Shown: positions 31,445-40,848, numbered from the stretch's first letter. The stretch: DNA of 64,000 nt from an uncultured Flavobacteriales bacterium (GCA_943788775.1 CALSRO010000004.1:126001-190000), one strand, 5' to 3'. Notes: generated from the sequence alone by a model not told the origin. Program-made: numbers and translations.

Positions 31445-34318
31445 ATGAGTAATCAAATGAAAAGAGCGGCTTTGTTTTTAATGTGTTTACTTCTAATCAA
31501 CTCGGTATATGCTGAGCAAAGTGATTCGAATGGCACAATCAAAGGGAAGGTTCTGGAGACTAACGGATCTGATCCACAACCAGTGCCTTTTGCAAATGTA
31601 TTTCTTCTAGGAACTTCAATTGGTGGGTCAACTGATTTTGATGGAAACTTTCAATTTAACGCAGCACCGGGTGAATATAAATTGGTGGTGAGCAGTCTTG
31701 GTTATCAGGCGGATACTCTTTCAATCGTAATCGAGGCAGGGTCGGTGTTTGAAAAAACGATCGAGGTTCGAACTGATGCGGCACTCCTTGACATGGTTCA
31801 GGTGACTGCAAAAGCTGATCGAGAAAACGAAACAATACTACTACTCGAACAAAAAAACGCAGCTACGATATCACAATCAATTGGAGCAAACGAATTATCT
31901 AAAAAAGGAGCTTCCAATGTTGAGCAAGGACTTACTAAAATTAGTGGCGTTGCCAAATCGGAGGCTAGCAACGACATTTTTGTCCGAGGGCTAGGTGATA
32001 GATACAATACCGCAAGTTTAAATGGCCTTCCTATTCCCTCATCAAATCCAGATAAAAAAGTGATTGATCTTGGAATATTTCCAACAAGTGTGGTAAAGAG
32101 CATTGAAGTAAATAAAACCTTTACTCCGAATAATCAGGCGGACTTTGCAGGTGCCACAATCAACATTAACACTAAGGATTATTACGAAGACCCATTTGCA
32201 GAAATTGGTTTTAGCGCATCCTATAACACGATAACCACAGGTAAGCGATTTCTTCGCGCTCAAACTCCTAGTCGTTTCGTATTTTCTTCAAACAAGAGTG
32301 AACGACAATTGCCCGAAGAAATTTCTGGTGAATATGCACAGGCGTATTATTCATCTCCAGCAGATCAGTCCACTTCAGTGTTCGAAAGAGGCTTTAACCC
32401 AATCTTTGGTACGGCAGGACCAAATACAGGCGTTTCTGTACTTGGGGGAAATAGTTTCAAGGTAGGAGACAATGGAAAACTCGGCTTTTTGGTTTCCGCA
32501 CAAACCGAAGAAGGTTATCAATACTTGAGTGGCTTTGCTAGGAATACCGATTCCGCAGGAATTGATAAGAACTACTTCGCAACAGAAAGCTTTCAATACC
32601 AGACCAAGTCAACTGGATTGGCCAACGCATATTTGGAAATAAACGATCGAAATAGTGTTCAAATTAATGGCCTTTACACGGAGAATTTATCGGATGCCGT
32701 TTCAAATTATGATTCCAAAATTCTCGATCGTGACAGAAATACGTACACCTACTCTTCTCGAAACGTCTTGCAGACAAACACATTGAGCACACTGCAATTA
32801 ATTGGAAAGCACTCATCAAAAAGTGACCGAATGATGATTGGATGGGGAGCTTCTTACAACTTGGCAAAAAACAATGAACCAGATCGCACCCAATTGCTTT
32901 ACGAAGCTTCCGATAAAAACAAGGATGACTATCGTTTAGAGGCATTAAACGCATCTGATAATCACCGTTTTTTCAGCAACATGACTGAGCAAGAAGTAAA
33001 CGCTCGAGTGGACATGAGTTACAATTTCAACTATGACTCAGAGCAAGAAAAAAATCGTGGAATGTTGTCCGTTGGTTTGCAGCCTCGATTCAGATCTCGC
33101 TCTTTTGAGTGGCGTCAGTTCAATATGGACATGAAACAATATGCTGATTCATTACAAACAAACGATATAGTTGTCGATCAACTTAATCCAGATGAATTTT
33201 TGGGAGATGAAGAATATTCTCTAGGGCTTTACAGGTATGAAGAGGCGCGTGATGGTTCTCGCACACATCTCGCAAATCAAAACGTACTTGCTGCTTATGT
33301 CATGCTAGATTATGCACTTACAGATAATTTAATAGTGGTAGCGGGTGCTCGAATAGAAAAAACACAACAAACCATTCAATACAAGCAATTGAGAAACCTG
33401 CTCAGCGATGACTACCAACAAAGTGATTATGACACACTAAATGTTTTACCATCACTTTCACTCAAATACCGCCTTTCAGAAACAAGCAATCTAAGAATGG
33501 CGCTTTCACAGACCGTATCCAGACCAAATTTTCGAGAACTGGCTCCGTTTCAATATCAAGATCAGTCCAGAAGGCTTTATGAAGGAAATGTGGACTTAGT
33601 AAACGCTTATTCATACAATGCAGATTTGAAATATGAGGTCTTCCCAAAAGCAGGTGAAATGTTTGCCGTTAGTGCATTTGGAAAGTATATCGACAATCCC
33701 ATAGAGCGTTATGAAATCCCTTCGTCTACAACACTTTTCACATATTTCAATCTAGGTCGAGCTCTAGTAGCGGGTGTTGAAGTTGAGGCAAAAACAACCA
33801 TTGGTAGCCATATTGGAGAATCATCATTAGAGAACAAAAGAGTCATTGATAGAATTAGCGTTGGTGGAAATGCCGCATATAATTACACGCAATTATATGT
33901 TGGAACCGAAGACCAAATTAACACCTCAAAAGGAACAATCCTGGCCACAAACAAACGGAGACAAATGCAAGGTGCTAGTCCCTATATCGTTTCGGCAGAC
34001 CTGGGATACACATTTACCATCGGAAGTTTAACCTCCAATTGGGCCATTGTATATAATGTCTTTGGCCCTAGAGTGTTTTTAGCTGGAACCTACGGACGAG
34101 GTGATGTTTTCGAAAAACCAGTGAACACCGTTGATCTTGTTCTTAAAAACTCAATAAGTGATCGAATCGATATTGATTTTAGCATTAAGAACATTTTAAA
34201 CCCAAAAATCACACAGGTTCAAACAAATGCAGGAGAAACGTTTATTTTTAACGAATATCGATTAGGCACTACTGCTGGATTTTCTGTGAACTATCGCTTT
34301 TTTAAGCAAGAGGCGTAA
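31445..34318 (+). CDS. TonB-dependent receptor with carboxypeptidase-regulatory-like domain
   Basis: A 957-residue outer-membrane receptor. It has a signal peptide (KRAALFLMCLLLINSVYAEQ) and a CarboxypepD_reg-like domain (residues about 29-115: FANVFLLGTSIGGSTDFDGN). The plug domain follows (NDIFVRGLGDRYNTASLNGL, GIFPTSVVKSIEVNKTFTPN), then a 22-strand-type barrel ending AGFSVNYRFFKQEA. It imports a bound substrate using the ExbB/ExbD/TonB system. Lying between a PhoB/PhoR-like pair and phosphate transport genes, and preceded by the repeat array, its substrate is probably a phosphorus compound; this is inference. The first ATG at 31445 has an alternative 12 bp later. Confidence 0.92.
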   Translation: MSNQMKRAALFLMCLLLINSVYAEQSDSNGTIKGKVLETNGSDPQPVPFANVFLLGTSIGGSTDFDGNFQFNAAPGEYKLVVSSLGYQADTLSIVIEAGSVFEKTIEVRTDAALLDMVQVTAKADRENETILLLEQKNAATISQSIGANELSKKGASNVEQGLTKISGVAKSEASNDIFVRGLGDRYNTASLNGLPIPSSNPDKKVIDLGIFPTSVVKSIEVNKTFTPNNQADFAGATININTKDYYEDPFAEIGFSASYNTITTGKRFLRAQTPSRFVFSSNKSERQLPEEISGEYAQAYYSSPADQSTSVFERGFNPIFGTAGPNTGVSVLGGNSFKVGDNGKLGFLVSAQTEEGYQYLSGFARNTDSAGIDKNYFATESFQYQTKSTGLANAYLEINDRNSVQINGLYTENLSDAVSNYDSKILDRDRNTYTYSSRNVLQTNTLSTLQLIGKHSSKSDRMMIGWGASYNLAKNNEPDRTQLLYEASDKNKDDYRLEALNASDNHRFFSNMTEQEVNARVDMSYNFNYDSEQEKNRGMLSVGLQPRFRSRSFEWRQFNMDMKQYADSLQTNDIVVDQLNPDEFLGDEEYSLGLYRYEEARDGSRTHLANQNVLAAYVMLDYALTDNLIVVAGARIEKTQQTIQYKQLRNLLSDDYQQSDYDTLNVLPSLSLKYRLSETSNLRMALSQTVSRPNFRELAPFQYQDQSRRLYEGNVDLVNAYSYNADLKYEVFPKAGEMFAVSAFGKYIDNPIERYEIPSSTTLFTYFNLGRALVAGVEVEAKTTIGSHIGESSLENKRVIDRISVGGNAAYNYTQLYVGTEDQINTSKGTILATNKRRQMQGASPYIVSADLGYTFTIGSLTSNWAIVYNVFGPRVFLAGTYGRGDVFEKPVNTVDLVLKNSISDRIDIDFSIKNILNPKITQVQTNAGETFIFNEYRLGTTAGFSVNYRFFKQEA

Positions 34319-34331
34319 CCTGCTGGCCAGA

Positions 34332-34359
34332 TAACATTCGCGTAACAGAATGGTAAGGA
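34332..34359 (+). promoter_or_regulatory. Three 11-bp-spaced TAA half-sites before the beta-helix lipoprotein gene
   Basis: TAACATT, TAACAGA and TAAGGAT begin at 34332, 34343 and 34354, exactly 11 bp apart. The last unit shares TAAGGATGT with the array at 31399-31407. A -7-like GTTCTTTG lies at 34401-34408. Confidence 0.5.
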
Positions 34360-34429
34360 TGTATTATTCCATTGGGAAAATAGCATTAACAAGAACGTTG
34401 GTTCTTTGTCCCAATAAATAAAAAGAAAA

Positions 34430-35629
34430 ATGAAAAGAAAAATTACAAACGCAGTTAATCATGGACTATTTGTACTAGCCATTGGTTTAACTCTTTCTGC
34501 ATGCAACAACGATGGTTGCACAGATAAAAATGCACTTAACTATGATGATAAGGCAAAAAACGATGATGGATCATGCGAGTATGAAGAACCATCAACCTTA
34601 CTGTCTGGAGATATTTCTGAAGACTTAATCTTAGACTCAGAATTTGAATACACACTCGCTGGTGGTGTGCACGTATTAGATGGGGTTACACTTACTATTC
34701 CAGCTGGAACAGTCATTAAATCCGACCCGAACGAATCGGTAGCTTATCTTTTAATTGAACAAGGAGGAAAAATTAATGCAGAGGGTACGGCTACCAACCC
34801 AATTGTCTTTACTTCAGGTGCTTCAACTCCTGCGGCAGGTGATTGGGGTGGTGTTATACTTTGTGGAAAAGCTCCAATAAATAACGGATCAACTGCAACA
34901 GCAGAAGTTGGGGACGTAATTTATGGAGGTAGCGAGTCGAGCGACAACTCTGGTACATTAAGATATGTACGGGTAGAATACACTGGAAACGCTATTAATG
35001 ATGAAAAAGAGCACAACGGATTCACGTTTAACGGAGTCGGCTCCGGAACTACGCTAGAATATCTGCAAGCTTACATGGGTAACGATGATGGATTCGAGTT
35101 CTTTGGTGGAACAGTATCAGCTAATTATCTGGTTTCAACTGGAAGCGGTGACGATTGTTTTGATTGGACCTATGGTTGGATTGGAAGTGGCCAGTATTGG
35201 ATTGCAGAGCAAGCTGATGGAAATGGAGATCGTGGAATTGAAGCAGACAACAATGGTGACAACAATGCCGCAAGTCCATTTTCAAACCCCACATTAAGTC
35301 ACATTACCCTCACCGCATATGTAGGGTCAGAATCAGACGGAATGAAATTGAGAGAAGGAACCATGGCAAATATTTCGGACGTCTTAATTACAAACTTCCA
35401 AGACGGTGTGGAAGTTGAGCATGAGGTTACTGTATCAAATGCCGCATCAGGTTCGTTGATCTTGGCTGATATTTCAGTAATTGACCAAACTGGAAGTGTA
35501 TTTGCAATCAAAGGCGCGGCCAATGCGAGTGACTCAACCAGTGCTGCTCAAGCGGTTGAATCAGCAATAAATGGTGCTGGAGTTGGAGCCGGTTCGGATT
35601 GGACTAGCAACTGGACAAGATCTCTATAA
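34430..35629 (+). CDS. Beta-helix surface lipoprotein next to the TonB receptor
   Basis: A 399-residue lipoprotein. The lipobox lies in LAIGLTLSACNNDGCT. A short cysteine module follows immediately (GCTDKNALNYDDKAKNDDGS, then C), also present in the imelysin-like lipoprotein at 40.9 kb. The main body has repeating short strands with Gly/Asn turns (LAGGVHVLDGVTLTIPAGTV, GFTFNGVGSGTTLEYLQAYM, GFEFFGGTVSANYLVSTGSG) typical of right-handed parallel beta-helices. Such proteins are often found beside TonB receptors in Bacteroidota. A role as surface ligand-capturing partner of the receptor is inferred. It has its own 11-bp repeat site and ends in a strong terminator. Confidence 0.8.
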   Translation: MKRKITNAVNHGLFVLAIGLTLSACNNDGCTDKNALNYDDKAKNDDGSCEYEEPSTLLSGDISEDLILDSEFEYTLAGGVHVLDGVTLTIPAGTVIKSDPNESVAYLLIEQGGKINAEGTATNPIVFTSGASTPAAGDWGGVILCGKAPINNGSTATAEVGDVIYGGSESSDNSGTLRYVRVEYTGNAINDEKEHNGFTFNGVGSGTTLEYLQAYMGNDDGFEFFGGTVSANYLVSTGSGDDCFDWTYGWIGSGQYWIAEQADGNGDRGIEADNNGDNNAASPFSNPTLSHITLTAYVGSESDGMKLREGTMANISDVLITNFQDGVEVEHEVTVSNAASGSLILADISVIDQTGSVFAIKGAANASDSTSAAQAVESAINGAGVGAGSDWTSNWTRSL

Positions 35630-35652
35630 TAACATCTTTCATTAGAATGACT

Positions 35653-35682
35653 GGGGTGTGGCGGCAGCTACACCCCTTTTTT
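35653..35682 (+). terminator. Intrinsic terminator
   Basis: GGGGTGT pairs with ACACCCC around a 10-base loop and is followed by six T. It lies 24 bp after the beta-helix lipoprotein stop. Confidence 0.85.
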
Positions 35683-35784
35683 GTGCTTAACATTGAGATA
35701 ATATTAGGCGGACGGCCTTGCAAATGCCCACACTACTCACAAATTGGCCGATTCGCCCAACTAGAGTGAAAAACAGACCATTTC

Positions 35785-35804
35785 AAACATGATTTAAACA
35801 TGAT
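35785..35804 (+). promoter_or_regulatory. 11-bp direct repeat before the phosphate porin gene
   Basis: AAACATGAT occurs at 35785 and again at 35796, an 11-bp period. On the opposite strand the units read ATGTTT, recalling the ATGTAA units of the 31.35-kb array. It lies about 75 bp before the porin start. Confidence 0.5.
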
Positions 35805-35876
35805 CTTATTGTTAATTGTATGCTATGTAGGTTAATTTAATGCTACCAGTTTCAATTAAAAAAAAACTTTTGCGGT

Positions 35877-37082
35877 ATGAAAACCAACTCGCTTCTCTCC
35901 GCAATTCTGCTCGCTTTATTTACCCATTTCGCTCAAGCACAAAGTGTTAAACACGACACTTGGGGTGACGGGTTAAAGTTTACAAGTGCGGATAGTTCTG
36001 GTTCAGTGAAAATGAGCGCTAGAATTCAAAACTTGGTTGTTGTAGATCAACAGTTAACACCAACGGGTAGTGATGTCAAGATTAATGCGATGACAAGGCG
36101 AGCACGCTTAAAATTTGACGGTCATGCTTTCTCCCCAAAGATCACTTACAAAATCGAGCTTGGACTAAGTAATCGTGACACTAGGTTTGCCGATGACGCT
36201 GCCCTTGTTGGCGGCAACGCACGACTCGTCATGGATGCCGTATTAAAGTATAAGTTCACAAAGAGCACAACCATCTGGTTTGGACAAACCAAATTACCTG
36301 GAAACCGAGAACGTGTGATTTCATCTCAAAAGCTTCAATTTGTTGATCGAAGCCTTGTTAACAGCAGGTTCAACATTGATCGTGATTTTGGTATTCAGCT
36401 ACATCATAAGTTTCGAATTGGCGAGACCGTATTAATTCTTAAAGAATCCGTTTCGCTTGGCGAAGGCCGTAATGTAATTGTTTCTGATTATGGAGGACTG
36501 GATTACACAGGACGTATTGAGTTCTTACCATTTGGTGAGTTTTCATCAAAAGGTGATTACTTTTCATCGGATTTGAATAGAGAAGATACTCCAAAACTTT
36601 CGTTTGGTGTCACTGGAGATTTCAATCATGGTGCTATAAGACAAGGAGGCCAATTGGGAAAGCTGATGGTCGACACAGCAGGAAATTATGTTGAATCAGA
36701 CCTGCTCTCAGCATTTGCAGATGTAATTTTTAAATACAATGGCATCTCATTCTTAGGTGAAGTTGCCTACCGAGAAAGTAGCCTTGGGAATTATATAGAT
36801 GCAAATGGCAATGCATTCAGACAAGGCTTTGGATACACTGGACAGGCGGGATATTTGTTCAAATCTAATTATGAAATCGCTGGTCGATACACCCGCATCA
36901 CACCGCTAACAGGAATGGCATCTGCCATAACAAACACTGAACAGTTTACCCTTGGCATGTCTAAATATTTCAAAGGTCATAACTTAAAACTTCAGACTGA
37001 CTTAACATACGAACGTACAAATGGGACCATTTTTGCGAACGATAAATTATTTTTCCGCTTCCAAACCGAACTCTCCTTCTAA
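35877..37082 (+). CDS. OprP/OprO-like phosphate-selective porin
   Basis: A 401-residue outer-membrane porin. Signal peptide MKTNSLLSAILLALFTHFAQ, then AQ. The mature protein matches the phosphate-selective porin O/P pattern: VKMSARIQNLVVVDQQL, MTRRARLKFDGHAFSPKITY, KIELGLSNRDTRF, KSTTIWFGQTKLPGNRERVI and SRFNIDRDFGIQLHHKF. It ends FFRFQTELSF with the C-terminal Phe typical of barrels. It would let phosphate or similar anions through the outer membrane. The Na/Pi cotransporter follows 15 bp later, so the two form an outer- plus inner-membrane phosphate uptake operon. Confidence 0.9.
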   Translation: MKTNSLLSAILLALFTHFAQAQSVKHDTWGDGLKFTSADSSGSVKMSARIQNLVVVDQQLTPTGSDVKINAMTRRARLKFDGHAFSPKITYKIELGLSNRDTRFADDAALVGGNARLVMDAVLKYKFTKSTTIWFGQTKLPGNRERVISSQKLQFVDRSLVNSRFNIDRDFGIQLHHKFRIGETVLILKESVSLGEGRNVIVSDYGGLDYTGRIEFLPFGEFSSKGDYFSSDLNREDTPKLSFGVTGDFNHGAIRQGGQLGKLMVDTAGNYVESDLLSAFADVIFKYNGISFLGEVAYRESSLGNYIDANGNAFRQGFGYTGQAGYLFKSNYEIAGRYTRITPLTGMASAITNTEQFTLGMSKYFKGHNLKLQTDLTYERTNGTIFANDKLFFRFQTELSF

Positions 37083-37097
37083 AAAAGATTTTCTACT

Positions 37098-38789
37098 ATG
37101 GATTATTCATTGTTTGACGCTATCGTCCTCTTGGGCTCATTAGGCTTTTTCATTTATGGAATGAAGGTCATGAGCGAAGGAATTCAAAAAGCGGCAGGAA
37201 ATCGACTTCGACAAATTCTTGGCGCCATGACCAAGAATAGGTTCTTTGGTGTGCTCACTGGATTCTTTATTACAAGTTTAGTGCAGTCTTCGTCTGCCAC
37301 TACGGTAATGACCGTAAGCTTTGTAAACGCTGGTTTGTTGTCGTTGGTAGAATCAGCTGGGGTCATGATGGGAGCAAACATTGGAACAACCATAACAGCT
37401 TGGATTGTTTCCTACTTTGGCTTCAAGTTCAAAATTGTTGCTGTCGCCCTTCCAATAATAGCCGTAGGCCTTCCTATGCTCTTGCTTGGCAAGCAAAAAA
37501 CCAAATCCTGGGGTGAGTTTTTAATTGGATTTGCCCTTTTGTTCATGGGTTTAGATGCACTCAAGCATGCCGTTCCAGACCTTAAAGACAATCCAGAAAT
37601 CTTAAGCTTCCTTTCCTCATTCGCGGATGGAGGAATACTAACATCATTGATGTTTGTGTTTGTTGGCACAGTGATCACCATCGTGGTCCAATCATCGAGC
37701 GCTGCAATGGCCTTGACCTTGGTGATGTGCCATAATGGTTGGATTCCATTTCCCGTGGCTGCGGCAATGGTGCTTGGCGAAAATATTGGAACGACTATTA
37801 CCGCAGAGCTAGCCTCGTTAGTTGGAAATGTTCACGCCAAACGATCTGCCCGAATCCATTCGATGTTTAATGTCATTGGGGTTACATGGATGGTCATATT
37901 ACTCCCCTTTGCTCTGGACGCCATCTCGTGGTTTTCAACAGATGTCATGGGTAATGAAAATCCTATGCAGAGTAGCGAGTCAATCCCGTTTGCGCTGTCC
38001 TATTTTCATACCTTCTTCAACCTCACTAATGTTCTAATTTTGATTTGGTTTGTTCCTTTCCTTGTGAAAGTGGCTATTAAATCTGTTCCCTCCAAGGGAG
38101 AGGATGATGAGGAAACGCATCTCGAATACATTGGTGCTGGGTTAATGGGAACCTCAGAATTATCCATTCTCGAAGCCAAAAAGGAAGTTATCAAATTTTC
38201 TGAAATTATCGACCGACACGTAAAAATGGTTCACAGCCTTCTCTTGGAAAAAGACAGTAAGAAGAAGAGAAAATTGTTCAAGAGAATTAAAAAATACGAA
38301 GACATTACGGACAGAATTGAGGCAGAAATCACCAACTACTTGACAAAAGTTTCCACCAAGCAGTTATCTGATGAATCGTCTAAGCTGGTGAGAATTATGT
38401 TGAGTGTCATCAACGATCTAGAGCGTATTGGTGATATTTGTTATCAGATGTCCGTGGGAATTGAGCGAAAGGAAGAACAGAAAATTTGGTTTTCCGCAAA
38501 ACAGCGCGAAGAATTGTTTGAATTATTCGAGCTAGTTGAAAATGCTATTGTCGAAACTACCGCTAACCTAAAGAAGGAATATTTAAAAATAGACCTCGAA
38601 AAGGCCTACGTGCGCGAGCGAGAAATCAACGCCAAGCGAGATAAGATCAGAAAACACCATTTTCAGAATATTGAAAAAGCCGAGTACGGATTTCAAAATG
38701 GAATGATCTACAATGATTTATTTTCATCCTTAGAGAAAATCGGGGATCATGTGATCAATGTGAATGAGGCTGTCTCCGGAAAGATCTAA
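37098..38789 (+). CDS. Na/Pi cotransporter family protein with C-terminal PhoU-like domain
   Basis: A 563-residue inner-membrane transporter. Two inverted Na/Pi repeats each carry the QSSSA signature: LVQSSSATTVMTVSFVNAGL and VVQSSSAAMALTLVMCHNGW. Each is followed by a GANIGTT/GENIGTT motif (MGANIGTTITAWIVSYFGF, LGENIGTTITAELASLV). About eight helices span residues 5-320. The last 200 residues are helical and PhoU-like (RIMLSVINDLERIGDICYQM, LFSSLEKIGDHVINVNEAVS). It imports phosphate driven by sodium. It lies in one operon with the phosphate porin. Confidence 0.93.
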   Translation: MDYSLFDAIVLLGSLGFFIYGMKVMSEGIQKAAGNRLRQILGAMTKNRFFGVLTGFFITSLVQSSSATTVMTVSFVNAGLLSLVESAGVMMGANIGTTITAWIVSYFGFKFKIVAVALPIIAVGLPMLLLGKQKTKSWGEFLIGFALLFMGLDALKHAVPDLKDNPEILSFLSSFADGGILTSLMFVFVGTVITIVVQSSSAAMALTLVMCHNGWIPFPVAAAMVLGENIGTTITAELASLVGNVHAKRSARIHSMFNVIGVTWMVILLPFALDAISWFSTDVMGNENPMQSSESIPFALSYFHTFFNLTNVLILIWFVPFLVKVAIKSVPSKGEDDEETHLEYIGAGLMGTSELSILEAKKEVIKFSEIIDRHVKMVHSLLLEKDSKKKRKLFKRIKKYEDITDRIEAEITNYLTKVSTKQLSDESSKLVRIMLSVINDLERIGDICYQMSVGIERKEEQKIWFSAKQREELFELFELVENAIVETTANLKKEYLKIDLEKAYVREREINAKRDKIRKHHFQNIEKAEYGFQNGMIYNDLFSSLEKIGDHVINVNEAVSGKI

Positions 38790-39283
38790 TTCGGAAATAC
38801 AAATTCTGGCGTTGTAACCACTTCACTTTTATTTCCCTTTCGATCTATCAATTGCGTCTCGAATCGAATTGTATCGCTGGTTTGACGAATGCTACCAAAT
38901 GGCTGTTCTATGAACCCCTCTGCTTTTTGGCCATCTCTAACCTTATCAGAAGTGGGAATTTGCGAAAACAACAAATTGGAGTCAACGGAATCTATCGGTA
39001 CAAACTTCACCCATTCTCCGTTAAACTTCTCAAACAAATAGGTGCGAAGGTTTTTTATCTCGCCATTCTCAATTCCTATGTCTCCTTGGCAATCCTCAAA
39101 TTTTGTCCATAAAACCAAGGTGTCCGCTGCAAACTGATTGTTTGGATCTGCTGGAATATACTCGAATTGGTAAAACTCAAAGCTGGGTGCTGCTAAATCA
39201 CACTTATCCGTTTCGCAGCTCAATAATCCAATAATGGATAAAAGGGCTGTTACCTTTGTTATTTGAATTAATCTCGTTGTCAT
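38786..39283 (-). CDS. Hypothetical lipoprotein
   Basis: A 165-residue lipoprotein with lipobox ALLSIIGLLSCETDKC near residue 20 and an all-beta-looking mature part (FEFYQFEYIPADPNNQFAAD, TIRFETQLIDRKGNKSEVV). No recognised family. I chose the ATG at 39283 because it starts the signal peptide (MTTRLIQITKVTALLSII); the frame continues upstream through the divergent gene. Its 3' end overlaps the transporter gene by 4 bp (convergent). Confidence 0.7.
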   Translation of the reverse strand: MTTRLIQITKVTALLSIIGLLSCETDKCDLAAPSFEFYQFEYIPADPNNQFAADTLVLWTKFEDCQGDIGIENGEIKNLRTYLFEKFNGEWVKFVPIDSVDSNLLFSQIPTSDKVRDGQKAEGFIEQPFGSIRQTSDTIRFETQLIDRKGNKSEVVTTPEFVFPN

Positions 39284-39320
39284 TTTGGTCCCATCGAAGT
39301 TACAGATTGTAAAACAAATC

Positions 39321-40244
39321 ATGAACATCTCATCAGACGATGAGTTCAATTACTTGGCCAGTATTTTTAATGACCATCAACTAGAGAATGTGCCCATTAT
39401 TGCCGAGTATAGAAATATGATCGGTGTTGACTTTCCGTTTCTTCCCGTTGAATTATTCAAATCATATGTGATCAATACAAAACCGACTGCCGAAGTGATT
39501 TTTAAGAGTAGCGGCACAACTTCATCTCAACGATCAAGTCACCATGTTTATGATGCGTCATTATATCGAAAGCTCAGCCTTTTAGGATTTGAAAAGCAGT
39601 TTGGATCGGTGAAGGATGCTTGTATTATAGCCCTTTTACCATCATACATTGATAACGGAGACTCCTCTTTAGTTTATATGGTCAATCACTTCATCGATCA
39701 TTCGCAACACCCAGAATCTGGCTTTATAGACCTTGATCATGCAAAGTCAAAAATCACGAACCTTCAACAAAGCAGGACAACGACATTTCTATTCGGTGTC
39801 AGTTTCGCCTTAATTGACCTTGCTGAAATTCTCAGCACTGAATTTCCCGAGTTGTGCATCATTGAAACCGGAGGAATGAAGGGCCAACGAAAAGAAATGA
39901 CCCGAGCAGAATTACATGCCCAGATCCAAATGGCTTTTCCAAGATCTCGAATTGAGTCTGAATATGGAATGACGGAACTACTATCACAAGCATACACTTC
40001 CGATGGACACTGGTTTAACCCACCTCCTTGGATGAAAGTAAGTGCGGTGGATATTAGCGATCCATTCAATATCTTACCTATTGGTCAGCGAGGTTTACTG
40101 GCAATAACCGACCTGGCGAATTATCACAGCTGTTCATTCATCCAAACACGCGATGTTGGTATCGTTAACGATTTTGGGGAATTCACCGTTGAAGGCCGTT
40201 TAGATAATAGCGACATTCGAGGCTGTAATTTACTGCATCCTTAA
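39321..40244 (+). CDS. LuxE-like acyl-protein synthetase / acyl-activating protein
   Basis: A 307-residue protein related to LuxE acyl-protein synthetases and the ANL adenylating fold. FKSSGTTSSQRSSHHVYDAS holds the Ser/Gly/Thr-rich nucleotide loop. LCIIETGGMKGQRKEMTRAE, then SRIESEYGMTELLSQAYTSD (the Y-G-M-T-E motif) and RGLLAITDLANYHSCSFIQT-RDVG correspond to conserved adenylation-domain motifs. It would activate a carboxylic acid as an acyl-adenylate; the substrate is unknown. No luxC, luxD or luciferase gene is nearby, so bioluminescence is not implied. ATG at 39321 preferred over an upstream TTG. Confidence 0.8.
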   Translation: MNISSDDEFNYLASIFNDHQLENVPIIAEYRNMIGVDFPFLPVELFKSYVINTKPTAEVIFKSSGTTSSQRSSHHVYDASLYRKLSLLGFEKQFGSVKDACIIALLPSYIDNGDSSLVYMVNHFIDHSQHPESGFIDLDHAKSKITNLQQSRTTTFLFGVSFALIDLAEILSTEFPELCIIETGGMKGQRKEMTRAELHAQIQMAFPRSRIESEYGMTELLSQAYTSDGHWFNPPPWMKVSAVDISDPFNILPIGQRGLLAITDLANYHSCSFIQTRDVGIVNDFGEFTVEGRLDNSDIRGCNLLHP

Positions 40245-40282
40245 TTCGGCATGCCAATTGGTTATAACAAGAAAAAACAACC

Positions 40283-40816
40283 ATGAAAACACTTTCAATT
40301 TTATCCATTGCACTATTATCGATTCTATCTGCTTGCAGTAGCAAGCATATTCTCAATTCTAGAGTTATAGATGAATATAATCTGACTTACGAAGACCTAT
40401 CAAGCATCCAATTCTACAACAGCCACGATATAGTGCTGACAAGCTATGATGCAGTAACTAGCGATAAAACAACTTCGAAAGGAAACCTGAACGTGGCCTT
40501 TGGTAAAGAGGTGGATCAAGTAATCATCAAAGCAGGAACCAAAGGAAGAATAGTGAAAGACTTGGGGGATGGGAAGTTCGCATTGTCGTTTGAGCCGGAT
40601 GAGTCAAAGCAACTTGTGTTTGGACGAGGATCAAAATTTGACGTTTTTAATCTGCAAGCTGGGGAATGGAAAAATGGGCGAGGAATGATAAAATATGGGG
40701 ATAAAATATATTACACTCATGCTGGCGCAGATGAGTGCTCCCTTCGCTTTAAGCTCAAAAGGCGCTACAAAGAGAACAAGGAAATGCGTGTAGCAAAAGG
40801 AAATAAGATCAAATAA
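40283..40816 (+). CDS. Hypothetical lipoprotein
   Basis: A 177-residue lipoprotein; the lipobox is in LSIALLSILSACSSKHILNS. The mature part is beta-rich with a basic C-terminus (RFKLKRRYKENKEMRVAKGN). I do not recognise the family. It starts 38 bp after the LuxE-like gene on the same strand and is followed by a strong terminator, so the pair may be cotranscribed. Confidence 0.7.
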   Translation: MKTLSILSIALLSILSACSSKHILNSRVIDEYNLTYEDLSSIQFYNSHDIVLTSYDAVTSDKTTSKGNLNVAFGKEVDQVIIKAGTKGRIVKDLGDGKFALSFEPDESKQLVFGRGSKFDVFNLQAGEWKNGRGMIKYGDKIYYTHAGADECSLRFKLKRRYKENKEMRVAKGNKIK

Positions 40817-40821
40817 CAAAG

Positions 40822-40848
40822 AGGTCGGCAAAATTGCCGGCCTTTTTT
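40822..40848 (+). terminator. Intrinsic terminator
   Basis: AGGTCGGCAA pairs with TTGCCGGCCT (one G-T pair) and runs into TTTTTT. It lies 6 bp after the lipoprotein stop. Confidence 0.85.

Noticed and set aside
39321-40244. Part of a bioluminescence (lux) operon
   Set aside because: No luxA, luxB, luxC or luxD in the neighbourhood; LuxE-like adenylating proteins occur in non-luminous bacteria.
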